The notes under the pieces are model-generated. The model was not told the DNA's origin. It was given only the letters and a program-made list of their open reading frames with translations, and searched no databases. The position numbers were made by a program, and so were the translations under genes. DNA of 64,000 nucleotides from JAIRVZ01 sp031553415 (GTDB lineage Bacteria; Bacteroidota; Bacteroidia; Bacteroidales; Azobacteroidaceae), in the NCBI GenBank assembly GCA_031553415.1, contig JAVBLO010000085.1, forward strand, positions 6,095-70,094. The letters are read 5' to 3'. The first letter of the stretch is position 1, and every line of letters starts with the position of its first letter. Positions 1 through 8,370 of this stretch are shown in pieces.

Positions 1-1849
1 CTAAATAATTGTTATTAATGAATTCCTGATCATTCAATAATTTTACACGAATAAAGGCATTGACCTTATCGTTAGGCTCAATATTCAATAAATTCTGAAT
101 CGCTCTTCCTTTGGAGTTTTTGGTTCCTTCCGGAATTTCATACACTTTCAACCAGTAGCATTTTCCTTTTTGAGTGAAAAACATCATGGTTGCATGCATA
201 CTTGCAGGATAGATGTATTCTACAAAATCTGCATCACGGGATTCAGCGCCTTTAACACCTACTCCTCCCCTGCCCTGCGCACGGAATTCGGATAACGGTG
301 TCCGTTTGATATATCCCATGTGAGAAATTGTAATAATCATCTCATCATCAGCATAAAAATCTTCCGGATTGAAATCTTCTGTAGCATATACGATTTCGGT
401 TTTGCGTTCATCACCGTATTTCTCCCTTATTTCAATCAATTCGTCTTTGATAACAGACATGCGAAGGTCTTCATTTACAAGGATTTCATTCAAATAAGCT
501 ATCAATTTTTGAACTTCTTCATATTCAGCACGAAGTTTATCTTGTTCCAAACCTGTAAGCTGACGTAAACGCATTTCAACAATTGCCCTGGATTGGATTT
601 CGGATAAAGAAAAACGTTCAATCAAACGCTCAATCGCTTCTTGCGGACTTTGAGAAGAACGTATAATTGAAATTACTTCATCTATATTATCGGAAGCAAT
701 AATTAAGCCCTCTAAAATATGTGCCCTTTCTTCAGCTTTTCTAAGGTCGAATTTAGTGCGGCGAACTACAACATCATGGCGATGTTCTACAAAATAATGA
801 ACCATATCTTTCAGGTTCAATGTTTTTGGGCGGCCATTAACCAAAGCGATATTATTAACACTGAAAGAGGACTGAAGAGCTGTAAGTTTATATAATTTAT
901 TGAGTATTACACTTGAATTTCCATCTCTCTTAATATCAACAACGATGCGCATACCATTACGGTCAGACTCGTCATTTACATTTGATATTCCTTCAATTCT
1001 CTTCTCTCCTACCAAGTCGGCAATATGCTTGATAAGCTCTGCCCTGTTTACTAAATAAGGTATTTCTGAAATAATAATCTTTTCCCGGCCGTTCTCGTTT
1101 TCAATTTCAGCTTTTCCACGCATGATAACACGTCCACGCCCTGTTTCGAAAGCTTCTTTTACACCAGCATAACCATATATATAACCTCCTGTTGGAAAAT
1201 CAGGCGCTTTGACATATTGCATCAAATCAGCAACCTCAACTTCACCGCGGGCATCTATATAAGCTATGGTAGCGTTAATTGCTTCCGTCATATTATGAGG
1301 CGCCATGTTTGTCGCCATACCGACTGCAATACCGGAAGCTCCATTAACTAAAAGGTTAGGAATCCTTGTTGGAAGAACGGTTGGTTCTTTTAATGTATCA
1401 TCGAAGTTAAGTTGGAAATCAACAGTATCTTTATCAATGTCTTTCAACATTTCTTCAGCCAGTTTACTCAAACGGGCTTCTGTGTAACGCATTGCTGCCG
1501 GACTGTCACCATCTATTGAACCGAAATTTCCTTGTCCGTCGACAAAAGGATAACGAAGCGACCACGGCTGAGCCATCCTCACCATGGCAAAATATACTGA
1601 ACTGTCACCATGTGGATGGTACTTACCAAGCACCTCCCCTACAATTCTGGCAGATTTTTTATGTGGATTATTAGATGTATTACCCAATTCATTCATACCG
1701 AACAATACACGGCGGTGAACAGGTTTAAATCCATCTCTTACTTCTGGTAACGCACGCGAAACAATTACAGACATTGAATAATCAATGTAGGCTGATTTCA
1801 TTTCTTGCTCAATATCAACTTTAATAATTCTGTCTTGATTCTCAATCAT
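1..1849 (-). CDS. gyrA: DNA gyrase subunit A (5' part, runs off the window)
   Basis: Type II topoisomerase breakage-rejoining subunit, partner of GyrB in negative supercoiling. The minus strand reads from ATG at 1849 without a stop to the window edge, about 616 codons, so the C-terminus lies outside. The protein starts MIENQDRIIKVDIEQEMK and carries the winged-helix/tower signature RALPEVRDGFKPVHRR (about 32-47), the quinolone-determining stretch HPHGDSSVYFAMVRMAQ (about 78-94) and AAMRYTEA with the DNA-linking Tyr122. Ser83 (E. coli numbering) is present; the position equivalent to E. coli Asp87 is Phe. It is divergent from clpC, sharing a 256-base intergenic region. Identity is certain; only completeness is limited. 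Confidence 0.97.
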   Translation of the reverse strand, partial: MIENQDRIIKVDIEQEMKSAYIDYSMSVIVSRALPEVRDGFKPVHRRVLFGMNELGNTSNNPHKKSARIVGEVLGKYHPHGDSSVYFAMVRMAQPWSLRYPFVDGQGNFGSIDGDSPAAMRYTEARLSKLAEEMLKDIDKDTVDFQLNFDDTLKEPTVLPTRIPNLLVNGASGIAVGMATNMAPHNMTEAINATIAYIDARGEVEVADLMQYVKAPDFPTGGYIYGYAGVKEAFETGRGRVIMRGKAEIENENGREKIIISEIPYLVNRAELIKHIADLVGEKRIEGISNVNDESDRNGMRIVVDIKRDGNSSVILNKLYKLTALQSSFSVNNIALVNGRPKTLNLKDMVHYFVEHRHDVVVRRTKFDLRKAEERAHILEGLIIASDNIDEVISIIRSSQSPQEAIERLIERFSLSEIQSRAIVEMRLRQLTGLEQDKLRAEYEEVQKLIAYLNEILVNEDLRMSVIKDELIEIREKYGDERKTEIVYATEDFNPEDFYADDEMIITISHMGYIKRTPLSEFRAQGRGGVGVKGAESRDADFVEYIYPASMHATMMFFTQKGKCYWLKVYEIPEGTKNSKGRAIQNLLNIEPNDKVNAFIRVKLLNDQEFINNNYL

Positions 1850-1957
1850 TTATGTATATCTTAATTCAACTTTTATTATATAATGCCAAAAAACCGCACT
1901 AAGTTACTGCTTTTTGTTTGAATACGAAAGAAATTAAAAAAATAAATTGGCACGGCT

Positions 1958-1984
1958 TTTGACAAATAAAAGTTTATATATTTG
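1958..1984 (+). promoter_or_regulatory. putative clpC promoter
   Basis: TTTG at 1958-1961 and TATATTTG (TAnnTTTG) at 1977-1984 resemble the Bacteroidetes -33/-7 elements, although the 15-base spacing is shorter than the 19 seen elsewhere in this window. This predicts a 5' UTR of about 115 bases. The UTR contains an inverted repeat GTGAAT-N5-ATTCAC (2004-2020), roughly +13 to +29, placed where an operator or a leader hairpin could act on this stress-type gene. Confidence 0.5.
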
Positions 1985-2105
1985 TCGTTATTTACTAATA
2001 ATTGTGAATCAAAAATTCACAAAAACAAAAATGCAACAAATATATAAATTTATAAAACCTTATTACTCTTAACATTGTTATATTGAATCGGAAAATAAAA
2101 AAGAT

Positions 2106-4643
2106 ATGGAAAAAAATTTTTCAGACACTGTAAAAGAAGTTATCAGCTTTGGAAAAGAAGAAGCTGGTCGTTTACACAATAATTACATGGGGTTAGAGCA
2201 TGTCCTTTTAGGTATTTTAAGGGATGAAAAATGTAAAGCTACCTCCATATTATATATGTTAGGTGCTGACCCCGCAGATATCAAGCAAGATATTGAGAAA
2301 GAGTTATTTGAAGATACACCTACCGCAACCGAAAAACAGTTGATTATTGATAAGGATGTCGATAAAATGCTTAGAATCAGTATGCTTGAATCTATGAGTC
2401 TAAAATCAGGTCAAACTGATACAGAGCATCTGTTGTTGGCCATTTTGAAAAATGAAAGTTCATTAGCCGCTCAAACTTTGAAAAAACATAATGTAAGTTA
2501 TGGCAAAGTGTATGACATTTTGTCTAATAACTATGAAGATTCAAGTTATGAATCTCCTCAATTTGGGGCTGGCTTCACTGACGAAGGAGATGAAGATGAT
2601 GAAGATTTCTCTCAGAAAAAAGAAAGTTCAAAGGGAAATAATCCCGGGCAAAAAAGCAGTGATACTCCTGTTATTGACAGTTTTGGTATGGATATGACCC
2701 GCGCTGCCGAAGAAAACCGTCTGGACCCAATTGTAGGCAGGGAACGTGAAATCGAACGTTTGGCTCAGATATTGAGCCGGAGGAAGAAAAATAATCCTGT
2801 TCTGATAGGTGAGCCTGGAGTTGGTAAATCTGCGATAGTCGAAGGCTTAGCTTTGAGAATCGTACAACGGAAAGTATCCCGCGTGTTGTTTGACAAACGT
2901 GTGATCAATTTGGATATGGCTTCAATTGTAGCCGGAACAAAATACCGGGGACAATTTGAAGAAAGGATTAAAGCAATTCTTAACGAATTATCTAAGAATC
3001 CGAATGTTATCCTATTTATAGACGAAATACATACTATAGTTGGTGCTGGTGGAGCTTCCGGTTCAATGGATGCTGCCAACATGCTGAAACCGGCTTTGGC
3101 AAGGGGCGAAATACAATGTATCGGTGCAACCACTTTAGACGAATATCGAAAAAATATCGAAAAAGATGGTGCATTGGAACGTCGTTTTCAAAAAGTTATG
3201 GTTGATCCGACTACTGCAGAAGAAACATTGCAAATATTGAAAAATATCAAACCAAAATACGAAGATCATCATAATGTGACATATACTCCTGAAGCATTGG
3301 ATGCATGTGTCAAATTGACAGAACGCTATATCAGTGACCGTAATTTTCCGGACAAAGCAATTGATGCATTGGATGAATCCGGTTCACGTGTACATATTTC
3401 AAATATTGTAGTTCCTAAAAGCATTGAAGAATTGGAAGCCAATATTGAGGAAACTAAACAATCCAAATTACAGGCTGTCAAATCTCAGAACTTTGAATTA
3501 GCTGCGAGCTTCAGGGATAAAGAACGTCAATTGTTACTTCAACTTGAAGCTGCTAAATCCAAATGGGAAGAGGAATTACAAGAGAACAGGGAGATTGTAG
3601 ACGAAGAAAAAGTGGCTGAAGTGGTTGCCATGATGTCGGGAGTTCCTGTTCAACGGATAGCTAAGGCAGAAAACCAGAAGTTGCTGGAAATGAAAGAACA
3701 ACTGAAAGCCAAAGTTATCGGACAGGATGAAGCTGTTGATAAAATAGTAAAAGCCATCCAACGCAACAGGATTGGTTTGAAAGATCCTAACAAACCTATT
3801 GGAACATTTATGTTCTTAGGACCTACTGGTGTTGGTAAAACTCACTTAGCTAAAATGTTGGCTGAATATTTATTTGACTCATCTGATTCCCTTATCAGAA
3901 TCGATATGAGTGAATATATGGAGAAATTTACCGTTTCCCGTTTGATTGGAGCGCCTCCGGGATATGTGGGTTATGAAGAAGGTGGACAACTGACAGAAAA
4001 AGTAAGACGTAAGCCTTATTCTGTAGTTCTTTTGGATGAAATTGAAAAAGCGCATCCTGATGTATTCAACCTGTTGCTTCAAGTATTGGATGAAGGTCGT
4101 TTAACTGACAGTTTGGGACGAAGAATTGACTTCAAGAACACCATACTAATTATGACTTCTAATATTGGAACACGTCAATTGAAGGATTTCGGAAAAGGAA
4201 TTGGGTTTACTGCGGCAAGCACATCAACAGATGAAAAGGAATTTTCACGCGGAGTTATCCAAAAAGCTTTGAACAGGGCTTTTGCTCCAGAATTCCTGAA
4301 CCGTGTAGATGATATTGTCATGTTCGACCAATTAGATAAAGATGCTATTTACAAGATTATCGACCTCGAACTGAAAGGCTTCTACAAACGTGTTGAAGAC
4401 TTGGGTTACAAGCTGACTATCGTAGAAAAAGCCAAAGAATTCATTGCTTCCAAAGGTTACGATGTTCAATTTGGAGCACGTCCCCTAAAACGTGCAATCC
4501 AAAAATACCTGGAAGATGAATTGGCCGAAATGATTATCAAAGCCAGTGTTGTTCAGGGAGATACTGTTATAGTTGATTTCGACAGTGAAAATCAGAAAAT
4601 AGTCACTCAGGTTGAACGAAACGGACAGATTGTAAACTCTTAA
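2106..4643 (+). CDS. clpC: ATP-dependent Clp protease ATPase subunit ClpC
   Basis: HSP100/AAA+ unfoldase that feeds substrates to ClpP, cytoplasmic. 845 aa, normal for ClpC. Order of parts: double Clp-N repeat (about 1-145), an acidic low-complexity linker (about 155-190), AAA+ domain 1 with Walker A GEPGVGKS (235-242) and VILFIDEIH, a UVR/coiled-coil middle segment (about 445-490) that marks ClpC rather than ClpB, and AAA+ domain 2 with GPTGVGKT (about 572-579). An IGF tripeptide at 699-701 sits where the ClpP-docking loop is expected. In ClpC systems the N-domain and middle domain recruit adaptors; none is recognisable here. Followed after 118 bases by cmk, with a repeat hairpin between. 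ATG chosen because the conserved N-domain starts immediately. Confidence 0.96.
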   Translation: MEKNFSDTVKEVISFGKEEAGRLHNNYMGLEHVLLGILRDEKCKATSILYMLGADPADIKQDIEKELFEDTPTATEKQLIIDKDVDKMLRISMLESMSLKSGQTDTEHLLLAILKNESSLAAQTLKKHNVSYGKVYDILSNNYEDSSYESPQFGAGFTDEGDEDDEDFSQKKESSKGNNPGQKSSDTPVIDSFGMDMTRAAEENRLDPIVGREREIERLAQILSRRKKNNPVLIGEPGVGKSAIVEGLALRIVQRKVSRVLFDKRVINLDMASIVAGTKYRGQFEERIKAILNELSKNPNVILFIDEIHTIVGAGGASGSMDAANMLKPALARGEIQCIGATTLDEYRKNIEKDGALERRFQKVMVDPTTAEETLQILKNIKPKYEDHHNVTYTPEALDACVKLTERYISDRNFPDKAIDALDESGSRVHISNIVVPKSIEELEANIEETKQSKLQAVKSQNFELAASFRDKERQLLLQLEAAKSKWEEELQENREIVDEEKVAEVVAMMSGVPVQRIAKAENQKLLEMKEQLKAKVIGQDEAVDKIVKAIQRNRIGLKDPNKPIGTFMFLGPTGVGKTHLAKMLAEYLFDSSDSLIRIDMSEYMEKFTVSRLIGAPPGYVGYEEGGQLTEKVRRKPYSVVLLDEIEKAHPDVFNLLLQVLDEGRLTDSLGRRIDFKNTILIMTSNIGTRQLKDFGKGIGFTAASTSTDEKEFSRGVIQKALNRAFAPEFLNRVDDIVMFDQLDKDAIYKIIDLELKGFYKRVEDLGYKLTIVEKAKEFIASKGYDVQFGARPLKRAIQKYLEDELAEMIIKASVVQGDTVIVDFDSENQKIVTQVERNGQIVNS

Positions 4644-4655
4644 AAATAAGAAATT

Positions 4656-4737
4656 AGCACACGGAATACACAGAACCAGACAGAATATCACAGAATAATT
4701 TTGTGTCAATCCGTGAATTCCGTGTAATCTGTGTGCT
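4656..4737. repeat. imperfect intergenic hairpin, ACACAGA/CCGTGAATT word family
   Basis: Lies between clpC and cmk. The left arm begins AGCACAC (4656-4662) and the right arm ends GTGTGCT (4731-4737). Between them each arm iterates variants of ACACAGA and CACGGAAT, so the whole arms (about 40 bases each) pair imperfectly. The same words recur at 9181, 20766 and 47186. Confidence 0.7.
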
Positions 4738-4761
4738 GATTTTGCTTTTTATTACTTATCA

Positions 4762-5451
4762 ATGAACAAAATAATTATTGCAATAGACGGACACTCTTCA
4801 TGTGGAAAGAGCACCATGGCTAAAGACCTGGCAAAAAAAATCGGATACAGGTATATTGACACTGGAGCGATGTATCGTGCTGTCACATTATTTTGCATAC
4901 AAAATGACCTTTTCAAAGGAGAAAATTTAGATTTAACAAGCCTGGAGAAAGCCATTCCCAATATTAAAATCGATTTTCAGTTTAATCCTGAAGTGGGACG
5001 CTCAGATACTTACCTCAATGGAAAAAATGTAGAAAAGGAAATCCGGACCATGGAAGTGGCCGATAAAGTAAGTATTGTGAGCGCTGTTGGTTTTGTACGA
5101 CATGCAATGGTTGCCCAGCAACAGGAAATGGGAAAAGAAAAAGGAATTGTGATGGATGGCCGGGATATCGGCACAGCAGTTTTCCCTAATGCTGAGCTTA
5201 AAGTTTTCGTCACCGCCCGCCCCGAAGTCCGTGCCCAACGCCGTTTGGACGAAATGAAAGCCAAAGGTGAAACAGCTAGTTTCAAAGAAGTATTGGAAAA
5301 TGTAAAAAAGAGAGACTTGATCGATTCCACAAGAGACGAAAGTCCTCTCAGACAAGCAGAAGATGCTCTTTTACTTGACAACTCAGATATTACAATTGAA
5401 GAACAAAATCAGTGGTTTTTAAGAAATTATGAATTGAGAATTGAAAATTGA
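4762..5451 (+). CDS. cmk: cytidylate kinase
   Basis: Transfers phosphate from ATP to CMP/dCMP in pyrimidine nucleotide salvage and synthesis. 229 aa. P-loop GHSSCGKST (about 10-18), the CMP-binding YRYIDTGAMYRAVT segment (about 28-41), DGRDIGTAVFPNAELKVFVTA (NMP/LID region) and RDxxDSTRxxSPLRQAEDA are all present, so the enzyme looks active. The last codons (ELRIEN-stop) lie inside the left arm of a perfect hairpin repeat at 5431-5492, so the natural C-terminus has been extended or replaced by repeat sequence. Immediately upstream of ispH in the same orientation, probably co-transcribed. Confidence 0.95.
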   Translation: MNKIIIAIDGHSSCGKSTMAKDLAKKIGYRYIDTGAMYRAVTLFCIQNDLFKGENLDLTSLEKAIPNIKIDFQFNPEVGRSDTYLNGKNVEKEIRTMEVADKVSIVSAVGFVRHAMVAQQQEMGKEKGIVMDGRDIGTAVFPNAELKVFVTARPEVRAQRRLDEMKAKGETASFKEVLENVKKRDLIDSTRDESPLRQAEDALLLDNSDITIEEQNQWFLRNYELRIEN

Positions 5452-5492
5452 GAATGAATACACTTTCATTCTCAATTTTCAATTCTCAATTC
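5431..5492. repeat. perfect 28-bp inverted repeat, AATTGAGA word family
   Basis: Left arm 5431-5458 and right arm 5465-5492 are exact reverse complements across 28 bases with a 6-base loop. Both arms are iterations of AATTGAGA/AATTGAAA. The left arm encodes the last seven residues and stop of cmk, and ispH starts 10 bases after the right arm. There is no terminal T-run, so this does not look like an ordinary intrinsic terminator. Confidence 0.9.
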
Positions 5493-5502
5493 TCAATTAT
5501 TC

Positions 5503-6372
5503 ATGATCGTCGAAATAGATAAAGATTCCGGTTTTTGCTTTGGTGTTGTAAATGCAATTAAACATGCCGAAGAAGAATTGCAGCAAGGAGGTGAACTTGC
5601 TTGCCTGGGAGATATTGTGCATAACAGTCAGGAAGTTAAACGATTACAAAGCAATGGATTAAAAACCATTAATCATGATGAGCTAAAACTTATGAAATCG
5701 GCCAAAGTGCTTTTGAGAGCACATGGAGAACCACCAACCACCTATCAGATAGCTAAGGAAAATAATATTAAAATCATTGACGCCACTTGTCCGGTAGTAT
5801 TGCAGTTGCAGAAAAAAATTTTCAAAGAATATTCTGCCTCCGATCCGGATAAAATGCAAATCGTTATCTATGGTAAAATCGGACATGCCGAAGTAAATGG
5901 CTTGGTTGGCCAGACTTCGGGCAATGCCGTCGTTATTGAAAAAATTGACGATTTAGATAAACTGGATTTCAATAAGAATATTTGTCTCTTTTCCCAGACC
6001 ACTATGTCTCTTGACAGTTTCCAGCAAATTGTTGAATCCATCGCAAAACGCATAAATCCATCTGTTACATTCCGTTACTTTGATACAATATGCCGTCAGG
6101 TTGCTAACCGGATGCCTCAAATAAAAGTATTTGCCGGCAAACACGACCTGATTCTTTTTGTTGCCGGAAAAAAAAGTTCTAACGGCAAGGTGTTATTTGA
6201 AGAATGCAAAAAAGCCAATGCCAATACTTACCTCATTTCCGATCCGCAGGAAATCAACCCTGAATGGTTGAAAAATGTACAATCAGTTGGTGTTTGTGGT
6301 GCCACTTCTACCCCAAAATGGCTGATGGAGTCTGTAGCAGAAAAAGTTAAGGCACTTTCTGTAAAAGATTAG
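5503..6372 (+). CDS. ispH: 4-hydroxy-3-methylbut-2-enyl diphosphate reductase
   Basis: Last enzyme of the MEP pathway; an Fe-S enzyme producing IPP and DMAPP from HMBPP. 289 aa, the usual short form. The three cluster cysteines are visible in SGFCFGV (about residue 12), DATCPVVLQLQKK (about 96) and VCGATSTPKW (about 265). His residues in VHNSQEV and RAHGEPP and the TTMS segment match substrate-binding positions. ATG at 5503 gives the family-typical N-terminus MIVEIDKDSGFCFGV. Downstream of cmk across the repeat hairpin, and followed by a separate promoter for pfkA. Confidence 0.95.
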   Translation: MIVEIDKDSGFCFGVVNAIKHAEEELQQGGELACLGDIVHNSQEVKRLQSNGLKTINHDELKLMKSAKVLLRAHGEPPTTYQIAKENNIKIIDATCPVVLQLQKKIFKEYSASDPDKMQIVIYGKIGHAEVNGLVGQTSGNAVVIEKIDDLDKLDFNKNICLFSQTTMSLDSFQQIVESIAKRINPSVTFRYFDTICRQVANRMPQIKVFAGKHDLILFVAGKKSSNGKVLFEECKKANANTYLISDPQEINPEWLKNVQSVGVCGATSTPKWLMESVAEKVKALSVKD

Positions 6373-6468
6373 ACTTCTTATCAAGTTAATCTTAATAATT
6401 TGGACATACTTATTTTATACATTACAAAATATTAATGATTTCGAAAAAATAAATATGCTTTTTTATTG

Positions 6469-6476
6469 TACCTTTG
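6469..6476 (+). promoter_or_regulatory. pfkA -7 box (TACCTTTG)
   Basis: An exact TAnnTTTG match 24 bases before the pfkA ATG, in the 128-base gap after ispH. No clear TTTG is seen at the -33 position. The rest of that gap (6373-6468) is AT-rich and shows nothing else. Confidence 0.6.
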
Positions 6477-6500
6477 CCGTGGTTTTAATAAGGCAAAGAT

Positions 6501-7481
6501 ATGGCAAACATTAAATGCATCGGAATTCTTACTTCCGGAGGTGATGCACCCGGAATGAACGCAGCAATCAGAGCTGTAACCAGGGCTGCTATCTACAATG
6601 GAATTGAAGTGAAGGGGATTTATAAAGGCTACAAAGGACTTATCACCAACGAAATCGTCCCTTTCAAAACAAATAATGTAAGCAATATTATCCAACAAGG
6701 CGGAACAATCCTTAAAACTGCCCGTTGTCAGGAATTTATGACTCTGGAAGGTCGGAAACTCGCATACGATAATATGCAAAAGGAAGGAATTGATGCATTG
6801 GTAGTTATCGGTGGAGATGGTTCGCTAACCGGCGCCCGCATTTTCGCCAAAGAATTCAATATGCCTATTGTAGGGATTCCGGGCACAATCGACAATGACC
6901 TATATGGTACTGATACCACTATTGGTTATGATACAGCATTGAACACAATAATGGAAGCTGTCGATAAAATCCGGGATACAGCTACTTCACATGAACGTTT
7001 GTTTTTCATTGAAGTTATGGGACGTGATGCCGGTTTTCTTACTTTGAACGGAGCCATTGCATCCGGAGCTGAAGCTGCTATCATCCCTGAAATCTGGACA
7101 GAGGTTGACCAATTGGAACAATTGATTGAAAACGGCTTCCGCAAGTCAAAAAACAGTAGCATTGTTTTAGTTGCTGAAAGTGAAATTACCGGAGGCGCCA
7201 TAGGAATGGCTGAACGTGTAAAAAAAGAATACCCTCAATATGATGTACGTGTTACTATTCTTGGCCATATTCAGAGAGGAGGTTCTCCAACAGCATCCGA
7301 CCGTATTCTGGCAAGTCGCATGGGCGCTGCTGCTATTGATGCTCTTCAGGAAGATCAAAGAAACGTAATGGTCGGCATTCAAAACGATCAAATCGTATAT
7401 GTTCCTTTCTCGAAAGCCATTAAAAACGACAAGCCAATTAACCGGGCTTTACTGGATACTTTACGGATTCTTTCTATTTAA
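6501..7481 (+). CDS. pfkA: ATP-dependent 6-phosphofructokinase
   Basis: Glycolytic enzyme: fructose 6-phosphate plus ATP gives fructose 1,6-bisphosphate. 326 aa, the size of the bacterial ATP-PFK group. N-terminal GILTSGGDAPGMNAAIRAV, then VVIGGDGSLTGA and GIPGTIDNDLYGTD. Gly after GGD and Gly before TIDND are the ATP-type residues (PPi-type enzymes have GGDDT and PKTIDND). The active-site MGRDAGFL and RVTILGHIQRGGSPTASDR are present. Own promoter at 6469; a weak hairpin with a T-run follows at 7521-7564. Confidence 0.96.
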   Translation: MANIKCIGILTSGGDAPGMNAAIRAVTRAAIYNGIEVKGIYKGYKGLITNEIVPFKTNNVSNIIQQGGTILKTARCQEFMTLEGRKLAYDNMQKEGIDALVVIGGDGSLTGARIFAKEFNMPIVGIPGTIDNDLYGTDTTIGYDTALNTIMEAVDKIRDTATSHERLFFIEVMGRDAGFLTLNGAIASGAEAAIIPEIWTEVDQLEQLIENGFRKSKNSSIVLVAESEITGGAIGMAERVKKEYPQYDVRVTILGHIQRGGSPTASDRILASRMGAAAIDALQEDQRNVMVGIQNDQIVYVPFSKAIKNDKPINRALLDTLRILSI

Positions 7482-7520
7482 AAAAGTTTAAATATCAGAT
7501 ATTGCTAAACAAAAGAATAC

Positions 7521-7564
7521 TAAGATTGTTATTAGAAGACAAGGTTTAATCTTACAATTTTTTT
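7521..7564 (+). terminator. possible pfkA terminator
   Basis: A 7-bp stem TAAGATT (7521-7527) / AATCTTA (7548-7554) with a 20-base loop is followed by a run of seven T (7558-7564). It is AU-rich and weak, but it lies just after pfkA and just before the sod promoter candidate. Confidence 0.4.
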
Positions 7565-7569
7565 AATCA

Positions 7570-8211
7570 ATGAAAAAGGTTACATTTGTATTTTTCGTTA
7601 CATTATTAACAATTCAAAATATTATAGCAATGAAATTTGAAATGCCTGTTTTGCCCTATGCTGCAAATGCATTGGAGCCTGTAATCAGTAAAACAACGAT
7701 TGATTTGCATTATGGTAAACACTTGCAAACCTATGTAAATAACTTAAATAATTTGGTTCAGGGAACTGAGTTTGAAAATGCTACTTTGGAAGAAATTTCT
7801 AAAAAGGCAGAAGGTCCTGTCTTCAATAATGGAGCTCAAGTATGGAATCATACTTTTTATTTCAATACTTTCTCTCCCAAAGGTGGAGGTGTTCCTACCG
7901 GAGCATTGGCAGAAGCCATCAATAAAACTTTTGGTAGTTTTGAAAATTTCCAAAAAGAATTCAATGCTGCTTCACTTGCTTTGTTTGGTTCGGGATGGAC
8001 TTGGCTATCAAAAGATAAAGATGGAAAATTGGTTATCACAAAAGAAGGTAATGCTGGAAATCCATTAAAATCGGGGCTCACTCCCCTACTTGGCTTTGAT
8101 GTTTGGGAACATGCTTATTATGTTGATTATCAGAACAGACGCGCAGATCATGTGAATGCGGTTTGGAATATCATTGATTGGAAAGTTGTAGGAGAAAGAT
8201 TTGAAAAATAA
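7570..8211 (+). CDS. sodB: superoxide dismutase, iron type (start uncertain)
   Basis: Dismutates superoxide to O2 and H2O2. The core from residue 21 aligns end to end with classical FeSOD: metal ligands His47, His94, Asp177 and His181 (numbered from 7570), and FNNGAQVWNH with the Gln typical of the Fe form. The 20 residues before it (MKKVTFVFFVTLLTIQNIIA) look like a signal peptide, which would make this an exported SOD. However, an exact -7 box TACATTTG lies at 7581-7588, inside that extension, about 42 bases before the internal ATG at 7630. If that promoter is the only one, translation starts at 7630 and the enzyme is cytoplasmic. Both readings are open. Followed by a strong terminator. Confidence 0.93.
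   Translation: MKKVTFVFFVTLLTIQNIIAMKFEMPVLPYAANALEPVISKTTIDLHYGKHLQTYVNNLNNLVQGTEFENATLEEISKKAEGPVFNNGAQVWNHTFYFNTFSPKGGGVPTGALAEAINKTFGSFENFQKEFNAASLALFGSGWTWLSKDKDGKLVITKEGNAGNPLKSGLTPLLGFDVWEHAYYVDYQNRRADHVNAVWNIIDWKVVGERFEK
7581..7588 (+). promoter_or_regulatory. possible sodB -7 box (TACATTTG) inside the annotated N-terminus
   Basis: Exact TAnnTTTG; transcription would begin near 7595, downstream of the first ATG (7570) and about 35 bases before the ATG at 7630. A poly-T stretch rather than TTTG occupies the -33 position. Confidence 0.4.
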
Positions 8212-8246
8212 GAATCTTTTGTAGATTTTTAAACATACAATAAAAC

Positions 8247-8280
8247 GGGATTTCGGTTAAGCTGAAATCCCATTTTGTTT
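8247..8280 (+). terminator. sodB intrinsic terminator
   Basis: GGGATTTC (8247-8254) pairs with GAAATCCC (8264-8271), extended by a G-T and a G-C pair around a TTAAG loop, and is followed by ATTTTGTTT. It starts 35 bases after the sodB stop. Confidence 0.85.
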
Positions 8281-8333
8281 ATTAATGCGCCTCACAAAAA
8301 ATATTTATTGCAAAACCTGACATAAATACATAT

Positions 8334-8341
8334 TAATTTTG
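8334..8341 (+). promoter_or_regulatory. recombinase gene -7 box (TAATTTTG)
   Basis: Exact TAnnTTTG 29 bases before the ATG at 8371 and after the sodB terminator, so the recombinase is a separate transcription unit. Confidence 0.5.
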
Positions 8342-8370
8342 TTGCCGGAATTCAATAATAATAAAAATTT

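Noticed and set aside
320..1674. Plus-strand ORFs inside gyrA
   Set aside because: They are shadows of gyrA on the other strand, without family features.
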